Shown here: piece by piece, positions 8,117-15,650 of the stretch
Layout: each line of letters starts with the position of its first letter
Numbering within the stretch: position 1 is the first letter of the stretch
Source: CAYXVU01 sp964468725
GTDB taxonomy: Bacteria; Acidobacteriota; Blastocatellia; UBA7656
Direction of reading: 5' to 3'
DNA: 52,667 nucleotides
Assembly: GCA_964468725.1 (NCBI GenBank)
Contig: CAYXVU010000008.1
Location: 1-52,667, forward strand
Notes under the pieces: generated by a model
Databases searched by the model: none
What the model saw: the letters and a program-made list of their open reading frames with translations, nothing else
What the model was told of the DNA's origin: nothing
Made by a program: the position numbers and the translations under genes

Positions 8117-9891
8117 CGCTGCACCTGCTTGGGGCGACGCCGAAAGCGCCGCGTCATAGCCTCAACAGCGGTTTGCAATTCTCCGATGCCGAGCAGATAG
8201 GCGCACCCGTAAAAGACCGCCGCACCGACCGCCACCGCCATCAGAACAGTCAAGACTTGTGCGGCGAAATGAGTGCCGAACCCCTTCGCCAACCAATGCA
8301 GAGCAAGCCGACAACTGACCCACATCACCGCTGAGGACATTCCGATCTTCATCACGGTGACGGTAGTTTGGCGGCCTTCCAACCCGCGAATGCGACTGCG
8401 TAGTGCAAGGTAGAGCAACGCAGAATTGAGCAAAGCCGAAATAGAGGTCGAAAGCGCCAGCCCGCGTTCTTGCCAGACGCCGACCAATATCCAACTCATC
8501 GTAAAGTTGACGAGGATGGAAACGAGGCTGAAGATCATGGGTTTACGCGCGTCGCCAAGCGCATAAAAAGCGGGCGCGAGGATTTTGATCGCTGAATATC
8601 CGGCCAACCCGATGGCGTAAAATGCCAGCGCATCGGCGGCGTGAATCGTATCCGTCGCCGTGAAGTTTCCATGTTCGTAGATCAACGCGATAATAGGGCG
8701 ACTCAATACAGCAAGTCCAACGGCAGAAGGAATCGTCATCAGCAACGCCAGACGCAACGAAGCGGCCAATGTGCGTTTGAATTCGCCGAGTTCGGCAAGC
8801 GCTGCGCTTTGTGAAATCGCCGGAAGCGTCGCCGTCGAAATCGCCACGCCGAACACGCCGATGGGGAATTGCACCAAGCGAAAGGCGCAGTTGAGCCAAG
8901 TCACAGGGCCGTTGTCTATTGTGCCAGTTAGCGGATTGACGACTGAGGAAGCAAAATTGCTGTTGATCAGTACATTGACTTGCACCGCAGAGGCACCGAT
9001 CACCGCAGGCCCCATCAACAGCAAAATGCGCCGCATGCCGGGGTCACGAAAACTGAGCATCGGACGGTAGCGAAAGCCTTCGCGGTAGAGCGTCGGCCAC
9101 TGCACCGCCAGTTGCAGAAAGCCGCCGATCAAGACGCCATAGGCCATGCCGACAATACCCTCAATCGGATGTTCGACAATGGCGCGAATGGGATGCGCGA
9201 AAGTCGGGTCAACCAAAAACGCTGCACAGAGGATTCCGGCAATAATGGAGCCAAGATTGAAGAAAGTTGATGCGAATGCCGGAACTGCGAACTTCCCCCG
9301 CGAATTGAGAATGCCCATCACTTGCGCGGCGAGCGCCAGCAATAGAATGAACGGCATCATAATGCGTGTGAGCCGCACCGTGAGCGCGAATTTTTCAGGG
9401 TTGTCTTGAAACCCATGCGCGATGGCAGCGACGATTTGCGGCGCGAAGATGATGCCGAGAATAACCAAGACGCCCAAGACAAGAGTGAGCGCTGTGGCGA
9501 CGAAGTTCGATAAACGATACGCCTCTTTCTCCCCTTTGTTGAGCAAGGTATCGGAAAAGACCGGAACAAAAGCGCTCGATAGTGCGCCCTCCGCGAAGAG
9601 GTCGCGCAAGAGATTGGGGATGCGAAACGCCATCAGAAAGGCATCATTAGCATAGCTCTTCGAGGCGCCGAAGAAATAGGTGAAGACCGATTCGCGTGCC
9701 AGCCCGAGCACACGACTCGACATCACCGCCAGACTGACAATACCTGCCGAGCGTGCGACGCTGGCACGGCGCAAGGGCGCGGCAACGGCGGGAACCGGAG
9801 TTTGCGATGCCGCGTCAGGTTTAGCCGTCGCGTCTGAGTTGGTAGCGGAAGCGGGGTTGAGAGGTTCGAGATGACTCTGCGATTCATCCAT
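8113..9891 (-). CDS. murJ: Lipid II flippase MurJ (MviN)
   Basis: A 592-residue polytopic protein of the MOP superfamily, about 14 transmembrane helices. The family opening is clear: SLAVMSSRVLGLARESVF, then FFGASKSYANDAFLMAFRIP and NLLRDLFAEGALSSAFVPVF, where the conserved arginines and acidic residues line the transport cavity. MurJ flips lipid II across the inner membrane for peptidoglycan synthesis. An unusual Ala/Pro/Thr-rich cytoplasmic N-terminus of about 45 residues precedes the first helix. It is the first gene of a reverse-strand cluster with hlyD and the ABC-2 exporter and overlaps hlyD by 4 bp. Coupling of murJ to an efflux system is uncommon and may be only genome organisation. 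Identification is secure. Confidence 0.95.
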   Translation of the reverse strand: MDESQSHLEPLNPASATNSDATAKPDAASQTPVPAVAAPLRRASVARSAGIVSLAVMSSRVLGLARESVFTYFFGASKSYANDAFLMAFRIPNLLRDLFAEGALSSAFVPVFSDTLLNKGEKEAYRLSNFVATALTLVLGVLVILGIIFAPQIVAAIAHGFQDNPEKFALTVRLTRIMMPFILLLALAAQVMGILNSRGKFAVPAFASTFFNLGSIIAGILCAAFLVDPTFAHPIRAIVEHPIEGIVGMAYGVLIGGFLQLAVQWPTLYREGFRYRPMLSFRDPGMRRILLLMGPAVIGASAVQVNVLINSNFASSVVNPLTGTIDNGPVTWLNCAFRLVQFPIGVFGVAISTATLPAISQSAALAELGEFKRTLAASLRLALLMTIPSAVGLAVLSRPIIALIYEHGNFTATDTIHAADALAFYAIGLAGYSAIKILAPAFYALGDARKPMIFSLVSILVNFTMSWILVGVWQERGLALSTSISALLNSALLYLALRSRIRGLEGRQTTVTVMKIGMSSAVMWVSCRLALHWLAKGFGTHFAAQVLTVLMAVAVGAAVFYGCAYLLGIGELQTAVEAMTRRFRRRPKQVQR

Positions 9892-10059
9892 AGCAACTTG
9901 CCGTATGCGGGACTGCGCATTCCGTTCTGTCCGTCTCGCTATCCGGAGGCTGCCCGAAGCAGCCTCGCTGCGTTGATTCTAACCGCTTTCCAACGAGTAA
10001 TCCAATTTTGCTCACTCGAATAAGGGTGCAACTAACAGTGTGAAGAGGTGCGCAGAAGC

Positions 10060-10207
10060 AGGAGAGAGGATACAAAGGAGAAGGGATGAAAGGATGAGGA
10101 AGTGATTGGCAAAGATGGCGGGCAGCGACCTTCTTATCCATACGGCTCGCCGTCACGTATCGTCCTTTATCGATCAACCGCGAACCTTCAACTTTCAACC
10201 GACAACC
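10060..10207 (-). repeat. Composite 7-bp/8-bp repeat element, copy C (reverse)
   Basis: Read on the reverse strand, five contiguous 7-bp units (RGTTNNN type, 10207-10173) are followed by a stretch containing ATAAGAAGGTCGCTGCC and CGCCATCTTT (core, about 10140-10109). Six contiguous 8-bp units follow (10107-10060), such as CCTCATCC and TTTCATCC. Core and flank match copy B almost base for base over about 35 bp. It lies in the 397-bp spacer between the sigma-54 regulator gene and murJ, which holds nothing else I recognise. Confidence 0.75.
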
Positions 10208-10287
10208 ATCACTATCTGACCAGAAGATTAGACCTATCTGCCGACAGATGAAGGACAATAGACAGCCATCGGCTTTGCCGAAAGGCG

Positions 10288-11670
10288 CTAGTCAAGTTCC
10301 AACTCTTTAATGCGGGTGAGCAAGGTTTTGTAACTGACCCCGAGTTTTTCAGCCGCGCGCGATTTGTTATAGCCATGTTCTTTCAAGGTGGTGCCGATTT
10401 TGCGACGTTCGACAAGGCGTTGAGCACGGGCGCTGACTTCGGCAAGCGAGCCGCGCAAATCAAAGCCTTCCAGCAAGGAATTGCCGTCTTGTTGTGAATA
10501 GTCGCTCGGCGGGCTGATATTCAAATCAGCGGGCATAATTTCCTGGCCGCGCGCCAGAATACAGGCGCGCTCAATGCAGTTTTCTAATTCACGGACATTG
10601 CCTGGCCAATCATATTCTTCGAGCGCACGAAGAGCCAGATCGCTGATGCGCAACGGTGCGCGGCGCAACTCGCGGCCATATTTCGAGGCGAAAAATTCGG
10701 CCAGTTGCTTGATGTCGCTCCGTCGTTCCCGCAGGGCGGGAATCTGCACCGGAAATACGGCAAGACGAAAATACAGGTCTTCCCGGAACTGTTTCGCTGC
10801 GACCGCAGATTTCAAGTCGCGGTTGGTTGCTGCGACCACTCGCACATCAATATCAATATCTGCCGAGCCGCCCAGCCGCGTAATCTTTCTCTCTTCCAGT
10901 ACGCGCAGCAGTTTGGCTTGCACGGCAGGGGCGATTTCGCTGATTTCATCCAGAAAGATCGTGCCGCGCGCGGCGAGTTCGAATTTGCCCACGCGCCGCT
11001 GATCGGCCCCCGTGTAAGCCCCTTTTTCATGGCCGAACAGTTCGTTCTCAATCAAGGTGTCGGGAATGGCTGCACAGTTGATGGCAATAAAGGGCGCGTT
11101 GCGGCGCAAACTGAGATGATGAAGGGCGCGTGCAAACAGTTCTTTACCGGTTCCTGATTCGCCAAGCAGTAAGACGGTCGTCGGCGTTGTGGCAACCTGT
11201 TGGATTTCACGACCGACTTTTTGCATAGACAAAGAATCGCCAATAATGCGCGGGAAGCCATAACGCTTGGCGTACTCTTCACGCAGGAGAATGTTTTCCG
11301 CGCGCAAGCGCGCCTCTTCAAGCGCCCGCTGTACGAGCAATAAAAGATGATGGCTGTCGACAGGCTTTTGTAAAAAATCGTACGCGCCTTCTTTCATAGC
11401 TTGCACGGCTTCATCAATCGTTCCGTAGCCGGTAAGCAGGATAACCACGCTGTCAGCACCGGCTGCCTTGGCGGCGCGCAAAACCTCCAGGCCATCGGCT
11501 TTCGGCATCTTCAAATCGGAGATGATCACGTTATAGCGCGCGTCGTTTAATTTGCGTCGCGCTTCTGCGCCATCACTGGCTTCGTCAACCGAATAACCGG
11601 CGCTTTGTAGGGTCATCGAAAGCATCTGTCGCAAACTGTCTTTGTCTTCAACCAACAATATGTCCGTCAT
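10288..11670 (-). CDS. NtrC-family sigma-54-dependent response regulator
   Basis: A 460-residue activator with three domains. The receiver domain spans residues 1-115, with phosphoacceptor D52 in VIISDLKMPKADG and the conserved K102. The AAA+ domain spans about 140-370, with Walker A GESGTGKE at 170-177, the sigma-54 contact loop GAYTGA at 217-222 (Tyr in place of the usual Phe) and R-fingers in the region RLAVFPVQIPALRER. A Fis-type helix-turn-helix ends the protein (YNKSRAAEKLGVSYKTLL). When phosphorylated, such proteins bind enhancers and open RNA polymerase-sigma54 promoters. I chose the ATG at 11670, because a TTG 30 bp upstream would only add a non-conserved tail. No histidine kinase adjoins it, so it is an orphan regulator. 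Confidence 0.93.
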   Translation of the reverse strand: MTDILLVEDKDSLRQMLSMTLQSAGYSVDEASDGAEARRKLNDARYNVIISDLKMPKADGLEVLRAAKAAGADSVVILLTGYGTIDEAVQAMKEGAYDFLQKPVDSHHLLLLVQRALEEARLRAENILLREEYAKRYGFPRIIGDSLSMQKVGREIQQVATTPTTVLLLGESGTGKELFARALHHLSLRRNAPFIAINCAAIPDTLIENELFGHEKGAYTGADQRRVGKFELAARGTIFLDEISEIAPAVQAKLLRVLEERKITRLGGSADIDIDVRVVAATNRDLKSAVAAKQFREDLYFRLAVFPVQIPALRERRSDIKQLAEFFASKYGRELRRAPLRISDLALRALEEYDWPGNVRELENCIERACILARGQEIMPADLNISPPSDYSQQDGNSLLEGFDLRGSLAEVSARAQRLVERRKIGTTLKEHGYNKSRAAEKLGVSYKTLLTRIKELELD

Positions 11671-11790
11671 AGTCGTTTTCTGCAGCACCCAAGATACCAA
11701 TTTCTGTACACAAAAATCGGTATGCGGTCCTCATCCATAAAATTCTGAGGGGGAAATGAACGGCGTAGAGGCTGCAGAGACGACAGACGA

Positions 11791-12633
11791 TTACTGGCGG
11801 AAAATACCGGGCGCAATGCCAGCACGGCGCGCTTCCGTAAAGAGGGCTGCCAGATCGCTTTGCGCTTTGGTGAGTGCGGCGCGCGCTTCATCCAGGCCTT
11901 GTTGCGCCTCTTTGCGTTCTTGCTGCAAGCGCCCGATGTAGTAGTTGTCGCCGGTGCCACTGTTGTTGGTAATGCGCTGACTCAAATCGCGAACTCGAAA
12001 TTCGAATAGTTGCACTTTGCGTTCGGCGGTTTGACGTTCTTCGCTCAACTGCGCGAAGCGTTCGCGATAATACTTTTCATTCGGCTTGCCTTCATCAGTT
12101 GTGGGATTTTGTCCGATGGCCTCTTTGAATCCTTTCTGACTCCCTTCGGCAAGCAACACCTTGAGTTCATTGGCCGCATCTTGCGCCTGCAACCGTAAGC
12201 GTTTGGATTCGATGCCGACGCGTTCGAGTTCGGCGTTGATTTGATTGCGATCCTGTGGGCTCTGCCCGGATTGCGAGAGTTGATTACGTAACGTGGTGAT
12301 GCGCACTTCAGCATCATCGGCAGCGCGTTCCGTTGCTTTGGCTCGGTCACGCGCAGCGCTGACACGATCACGCCAAGCTGACTCTTCGGGACTCACTTTG
12401 CTCCCACTTTGAGACGCATCCGATGATTTTTCGCTGGCGGATTTCGCATCGCTCGATTCGGCTTTCGGAGGGATGACATCTTCACTCGTCAGGGTCGGCG
12501 TGCGCTTCTTGGTGCTCTCTTGCGTTTGCGCCCACACCTGTCCTGTCCTGCTTCCTTCAGCAAGCAAAAAAAGCGTCAGGGCACAGCAGACGATCTTCAC
12601 GGTTGCAGTCATCGTTGTGTGAAAAGCTCTCAT
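11791..12633 (-). CDS. Secreted coiled-coil protein of unknown function
   Basis: A protein of about 280 residues with an N-terminal signal sequence (hydrophobic core VKIVCCALTLFLLAEG, likely cleavage near VWAQ). A Ser/Lys/Pro-rich low-complexity linker follows, and then about 190 residues of heptad-patterned helix rich in Arg, Glu, Gln and Ala (for example RTAERKVQLFEFRVRDLSQR and LQQERKEAQQGLDEARAAL). This predicts a periplasmic coiled coil. I do not recognise a family. The ATG at 12633 is preferred because GGAGAG lies just upstream; a longer frame begins further 5' without a ribosome site. It lies 120 bp upstream of the sigma-54 regulator gene on the same strand and may be co-transcribed with it. 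Confidence 0.7.
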   Translation of the reverse strand: MRAFHTTMTATVKIVCCALTLFLLAEGSRTGQVWAQTQESTKKRTPTLTSEDVIPPKAESSDAKSASEKSSDASQSGSKVSPEESAWRDRVSAARDRAKATERAADDAEVRITTLRNQLSQSGQSPQDRNQINAELERVGIESKRLRLQAQDAANELKVLLAEGSQKGFKEAIGQNPTTDEGKPNEKYYRERFAQLSEERQTAERKVQLFEFRVRDLSQRITNNSGTGDNYYIGRLQQERKEAQQGLDEARAALTKAQSDLAALFTEARRAGIAPGIFRQ

Positions 12634-12749
12634 AGACTCTCCATACAGGGCAGGTAGGTTTACCTGGCAGGGGCACGCGAATGATCGGCGGTAGAATATC
12701 GCAGACACAAGACCCATTCAAGAGTTATGTTTTCGCACGGTCGCGGAAT

Positions 12750-12778
12750 TTGACACGATTTCGTGTGCGTGCTAGTTT
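12750..12778 (+). promoter_or_regulatory. Candidate promoter with embedded palindrome, LpxL-like gene
   Basis: A perfect -35 TTGACA (12750-12755) is followed after 17 bp by a weak -10, TAGTTT (12773-12778). A perfect 14-bp palindrome, ACACGATTTCGTGT (12753-12766), overlaps the -35 box and spacer and could be an operator. Transcription would start at about 12785, the GTG start codon itself, which agrees with the absence of a Shine-Dalgarno sequence and suggests a leaderless mRNA. Confidence 0.4.
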
Positions 12779-12784
12779 GGCCTC

Positions 12785-13765
12785 GTGCCGAAACGAAGTC
12801 GGAGTTTTCTACGTAATTTCTTAGAGTTTTTGCCCGCCTGGTGTTTGCTTAAATCACTAGGTCTGTTGCCGCGCATGGCTGCCATCAAGGTCGGCCAATG
12901 CATCGCACAGATCAGCTACTCCTTACACGGCAGATTGCGACGCATCGGATTGCGCAATCTGGAAATGGCCATGCCGGAGCTTGATCAGGCGGGACGCGAA
13001 GAGATTCTACAGGGCGTGCTTCGCAACCTGGGCAGGCTGCTAGGCGAATTTTCTCAATTTCCGAAACTCAACCGGCAGAGCCTCGCGAAGATTGTCGCCT
13101 ATGACGGACTAGAAAATTATCAGCGCGCCGCTGCGCAAGGCAGAGGTGTCTTATTGCTGACTGGACACTTCGGCGCGTGGGAGTTGTGTGCCTTTGCCCA
13201 TGGTCTGTACGGCTACCCTTTGGACTTCTTAGAACGGCCTCTGGATAATCCGCTGCTTGACCGGCTGATTCGCCGTTACCGGGAACGATCGGGCAATCAC
13301 GCTGTAAATAAAAATCAAGCTGTGAGACCGGTATTGCAATCCCTCAAACGTGGCCGTGATGTGGGGTTGTTGATTGATGTCAATACCTTTGACGATCAAG
13401 GGGTGTTTTGTGATTTTTTTGGCATTCCAGCCTGTTCAACAACTGGGCTGGCGATTTTTGCCTTGCGATCAGATGCGCCGGTCGTGCCCGGATTCTTGAT
13501 TTGGGATGAAGACCGGAAACAACATCGGTTGTGCTTTGATCCCGAAGTGCCGCTCATCAAAACCGGAGACTTCAAAGAAGAAGTCCATATCAACACCGCA
13601 CGCTTTACCAAAATCATCGAAGATTATGTTCGACGTTACCCCGACCAATGGCTGTGGATACATCGAAGATGGCGCACTCGCCCGCACAACGGAGTTGATC
13701 TGTATGCCTTCGATAGCCCGCCCCTCCCCAAGCCCTCCGCAAAAGGTTTGAATTTGGAAGCCTGA
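12785..13765 (+). CDS. LpxL/HtrB-like lysophospholipid acyltransferase
   Basis: A 326-residue inner-membrane-associated acyltransferase of the lipid A secondary acyltransferase family. The catalytic H-x4-E dyad is H128/E133 in LLTGHFGAWELC. Downstream come the family blocks QSLKRGRDVGLLIDVNT (GILxDQ-like), VFCDFFGIPACSTTGLAIFA and YPDQWLWIHRRWRTRP, all typical of LpxL/LpxM/HtrB. These enzymes transfer an acyl chain from acyl-ACP to a lipid A precursor or another lipid. The N-terminal membrane anchor is weakly hydrophobic. Translation starts at GTG with no ribosome site, consistent with a leaderless transcript. The gene stands alone, divergent from the coiled-coil gene. Exact acceptor lipid unknown. 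Confidence 0.88.
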   Translation: MPKRSRSFLRNFLEFLPAWCLLKSLGLLPRMAAIKVGQCIAQISYSLHGRLRRIGLRNLEMAMPELDQAGREEILQGVLRNLGRLLGEFSQFPKLNRQSLAKIVAYDGLENYQRAAAQGRGVLLLTGHFGAWELCAFAHGLYGYPLDFLERPLDNPLLDRLIRRYRERSGNHAVNKNQAVRPVLQSLKRGRDVGLLIDVNTFDDQGVFCDFFGIPACSTTGLAIFALRSDAPVVPGFLIWDEDRKQHRLCFDPEVPLIKTGDFKEEVHINTARFTKIIEDYVRRYPDQWLWIHRRWRTRPHNGVDLYAFDSPPLPKPSAKGLNLEA

Positions 13766-13908
13766 TGGCAAAAGCTAACGCCTCTCTTCTCTTCGCTCAC
13801 CAAGAGGTGATGACAGCCACTCGAAGACCGGTATTCGGATCACCTTGCTTGCGGAGATGCCTAAACGGAGTTTGCAAACTGACAGGCATCTGCCTGCCCA
13901 AACAAAGG

Positions 13909-13956
13909 AAAAAAGAGCGGAGCCAGAGTTTGATTCGCCTCTGACATCCGCTCTTT
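13909..13956 (-). terminator. Rho-independent terminator of the H1-like gene
   Basis: On the reverse strand a perfect 10-bp stem (AAAGAGCGGA with TCCGCTCTTT, at 13947-13956 and 13912-13921) has a partly paired loop and is followed by six T residues. It lies 44 bp beyond the stop codon of the 29-residue peptide gene. It may also limit read-through from the convergent acyltransferase gene. Confidence 0.8.
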
Positions 13957-13999
13957 CGTTCTCACACAGAGAACCCCCGTTTTGCTTAGCGGCAGAAGG

Positions 14000-14089
14000 T
14001 TATCTCTTCTTCGCGCCCTTTTTAGCCGCTTTCTTCGCAGGCGCTTTCTTTGCGGCCTTCTTCGCGCCGCCTTTCTTTGCAGTTGCCAT
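14000..14089 (-). CDS. Histone H1-like Lys/Ala-rich small protein (29 aa)
   Basis: A 29-codon gene whose product, after the start Met, is built almost only from Lys, Ala and Gly. It opens MATAKKGGAKKAAKKAP and continues with AKK repeats to a final Arg. The composition and AKKA/KAAKK pattern match the C-terminal tails of histone H1 and bacterial H1-like DNA-binding proteins, so binding to DNA or RNA by charge is likely. An AAAGGAG lies about 11 bp before the ATG. A near-consensus promoter, a hairpin-rich leader and a T-tailed terminator bracket it, so it is a complete free-standing gene rather than a fragment. The opposite strand carries a Phe/Ala-rich mirror frame that is a shadow. Function beyond nucleic-acid binding is inference. 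Confidence 0.78.
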   Translation of the reverse strand: MATAKKGGAKKAAKKAPAKKAAKKGAKKR

Positions 14090-14123
14090 AGCGTGTGTTT
14101 CTCCTTTCGTTAGATTTTTCCCG

Positions 14124-14190
14124 GTACACAAGATACTGTAGTGCTTCTACTCTTGTGTACTAGTACAAAGCATACACAACATATTGTTGT
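14124..14190 (-). promoter_or_regulatory. Inverted repeats in the leader of the H1-like gene
   Basis: Two perfect inverted repeats lie between promoter and ribosome site. One is GTACACAAGA with TCTTGTGTAC (14124-14133 and 14151-14160, 17-nt loop). The other is ACAACA-TAT-TGTTGT (14176-14190). Both share GTAC/TTGT motifs and could be protein-binding operators or mRNA hairpins controlling expression of the small basic protein. Confidence 0.6.
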
Positions 14191-14197
14191 ACCGTTG

Positions 14198-14226
14198 TAT
14201 ATATTTAGTTCATTCATGAATGTCAA
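14198..14226 (-). promoter_or_regulatory. Sigma-70 promoter of the H1-like gene
   Basis: On the reverse strand a perfect TTGACA (14226-14221), a 17-bp spacer and TATATA (14203-14198) sit in an AT-rich stretch unlike the surrounding DNA. Start of transcription near 14190 gives a leader of about 100 nt containing the inverted repeats. Confidence 0.7.
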
Positions 14227-14685
14227 CTTTTTTTTTATGCATGACCAAGCAAGCAGAGAGCACAAGATTGTGGAAACTCGAAACTAGCTTCTAGAGCCTT
14301 CTTCAAGGCTGAATGCTCTGGACGGAAGCGATACGTGAGGGATACTTCTGGGTCAGAAGATGTGAATGTCTCGATACAAACTATTGAATGTTTATCTGAA
14401 TAAATAGGCTCTGGAAGCCGTTTTCCGGGCGTGCGTCACGAAACAGGCTCTGGAAGCCATTTTACAGTCATAAGCATGAAACGTACAGAGGTTTGCTTTT
14501 TTAAGAGGCCGAGTTAGAGAACGCACCCATTGACGTGACATCTTGCAACCGATAATATCGTCGCGCGATGGAGCGATTATCGCGATAGCTATCGAGGCCG
14601 ACTGCATTCAGATCATTCTCTGCATTCGCGCTCCTGAGAGACATTCGCGAAGACAGATTCTCTAACCAGTTCGCAGAAGCCAAGT
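14227..14685. other. Non-coding region with a short direct repeat, upstream of deoC
   Basis: This is about 460 bp without a convincing gene. A 14-bp sequence, AGGCTCTGGAAGCC, occurs twice at 14406-14419 and 14445-14458, both followed by (G/A)TTTT. Short reverse frames here show no ribosome site. It should contain the deoC promoter, but I cannot pick one with confidence. Confidence 0.5.
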
Positions 14686-15567
14686 ATGAACATTGAAGAG
14701 TTAGTTTCGCAGATCACCGACGAAATCCTATCGCGCCTCAGTCAGGCATCTCTGACTAACGATTGCGCAATCTACCACGATGCTTGCTTCATCAAGTGCC
14801 CGGAGAGCATGCAGGCGATTCTGGCTGAGGGCGGCGTGCGCTTCGGGTTGAGCGGCGCAGAAAGCGAAGCCGCTCGACAAGTCGCTCTCTACATTGATCA
14901 CACGTTGCTCAAACCTGAAGCGACGCATGATGAAGTCATCAAACTCTGCGAAGAAGGCGCGCAATATGGTTTTGCCTCGGTCTGTCTCAATCCTGTTTGG
15001 GTGCGCGAAGCAGCCTGCGTTTTGCGTGGCAGCGGAGTGAAGGTATGTACAGTGATCGGCTTTCCGCTGGGCGCTAATAATTCCGACACCAAAGCCTATG
15101 AAGCACGACGTGCGATCTTCGATGGCGCGACAGAACTCGATATGGTCATCAATGTCGGCGCTTTGAAGTCCGGCAGCGATGAGTGGGTGCAGCGCGACAT
15201 TGCCAGCGTCGTCGAAGTCGCGCACGACGCCGGATGTTTGGCGAAAGTGATATTAGAGACCGCTTTACTGACCGATGAAGAGAAGATCAAAGCCTGTGTG
15301 TTATCGAAACAAGCAGGCGCAGATTTCGTGAAGACCTCGACGGGGTTCAGCAAAGGCGGCGCGACGGCTGCCGATATTGCTCTCATGCGGAGCGCAGTTG
15401 GCGGGCACATGGGAGTCAAAGCATCCGGCGGGGTGAAGGATTACCACCAGGCGCAAGCAATGATCCGAGCCGGAGCCACGCGCATCGGCGCCAGCGTCGG
15501 CGTGAAGATCGTTCAAGAGGCAGCCGGTGTCCAACTTAATAGCAGCCCATCTGCGCCAAGTTACTGA
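14686..15567 (+). CDS. deoC: Deoxyribose-phosphate aldolase with N-terminal targeting-like extension
   Basis: A 293-residue aldolase that cleaves 2-deoxyribose-5-phosphate to glyceraldehyde-3-phosphate and acetaldehyde. The TIM-barrel part begins near residue 65 (ALYIDHTLLKPEATHDE). The Schiff-base lysine is K216 in DFVKTSTGFS, assisted by K245 in GVKASGG and D152 in ELDMVINVG. Before it lies an extension of about 65 residues that opens with an amphipathic helix, IEELVSQITDEILSRLSQ, and then a short Cys-containing linker. Such helices resemble encapsulation peptides of bacterial microcompartment cargo, and DeoC is known cargo of sugar-phosphate-utilising compartments. No shell genes are in this window, so compartment targeting is inference. 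The ribosome site is weak. Convergent with fabH across a shared terminator. Confidence 0.93.
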   Translation: MNIEELVSQITDEILSRLSQASLTNDCAIYHDACFIKCPESMQAILAEGGVRFGLSGAESEAARQVALYIDHTLLKPEATHDEVIKLCEEGAQYGFASVCLNPVWVREAACVLRGSGVKVCTVIGFPLGANNSDTKAYEARRAIFDGATELDMVINVGALKSGSDEWVQRDIASVVEVAHDAGCLAKVILETALLTDEEKIKACVLSKQAGADFVKTSTGFSKGGATAADIALMRSAVGGHMGVKASGGVKDYHQAQAMIRAGATRIGASVGVKIVQEAAGVQLNSSPSAPSY

Positions 15568-15592
15568 GCGACATAACTGGATTTCAAAATCA

Positions 15593-15631
15593 AAGCGGCG
15601 AGGGATATGACAGGCTCAACCCTCGCCGCTT
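15593..15631. terminator. Bidirectional terminator hairpin between deoC and fabH
   Basis: A perfect 12-bp inverted repeat, AAGCGGCGAGGG (15593-15604) with CCCTCGCCGCTT (15620-15631), has a 15-nt loop. It sits between the two convergent stop codons, 25 bp after deoC and 20 bp after fabH on the other strand. T-tracts are short on both sides. Confidence 0.7.
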
Positions 15632-15650
15632 GTTTGTCTCCAACCGTGCA

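Noticed and set aside
13845..14141. Forward 98-codon frame, Phe/Ala-rich, opposite the H1-like gene
   Set aside because: Its Phe-Ala-Ala runs are the complement of AAG/GCG repeats, and it crosses the reverse terminator, ribosome site and leader of the real small gene.
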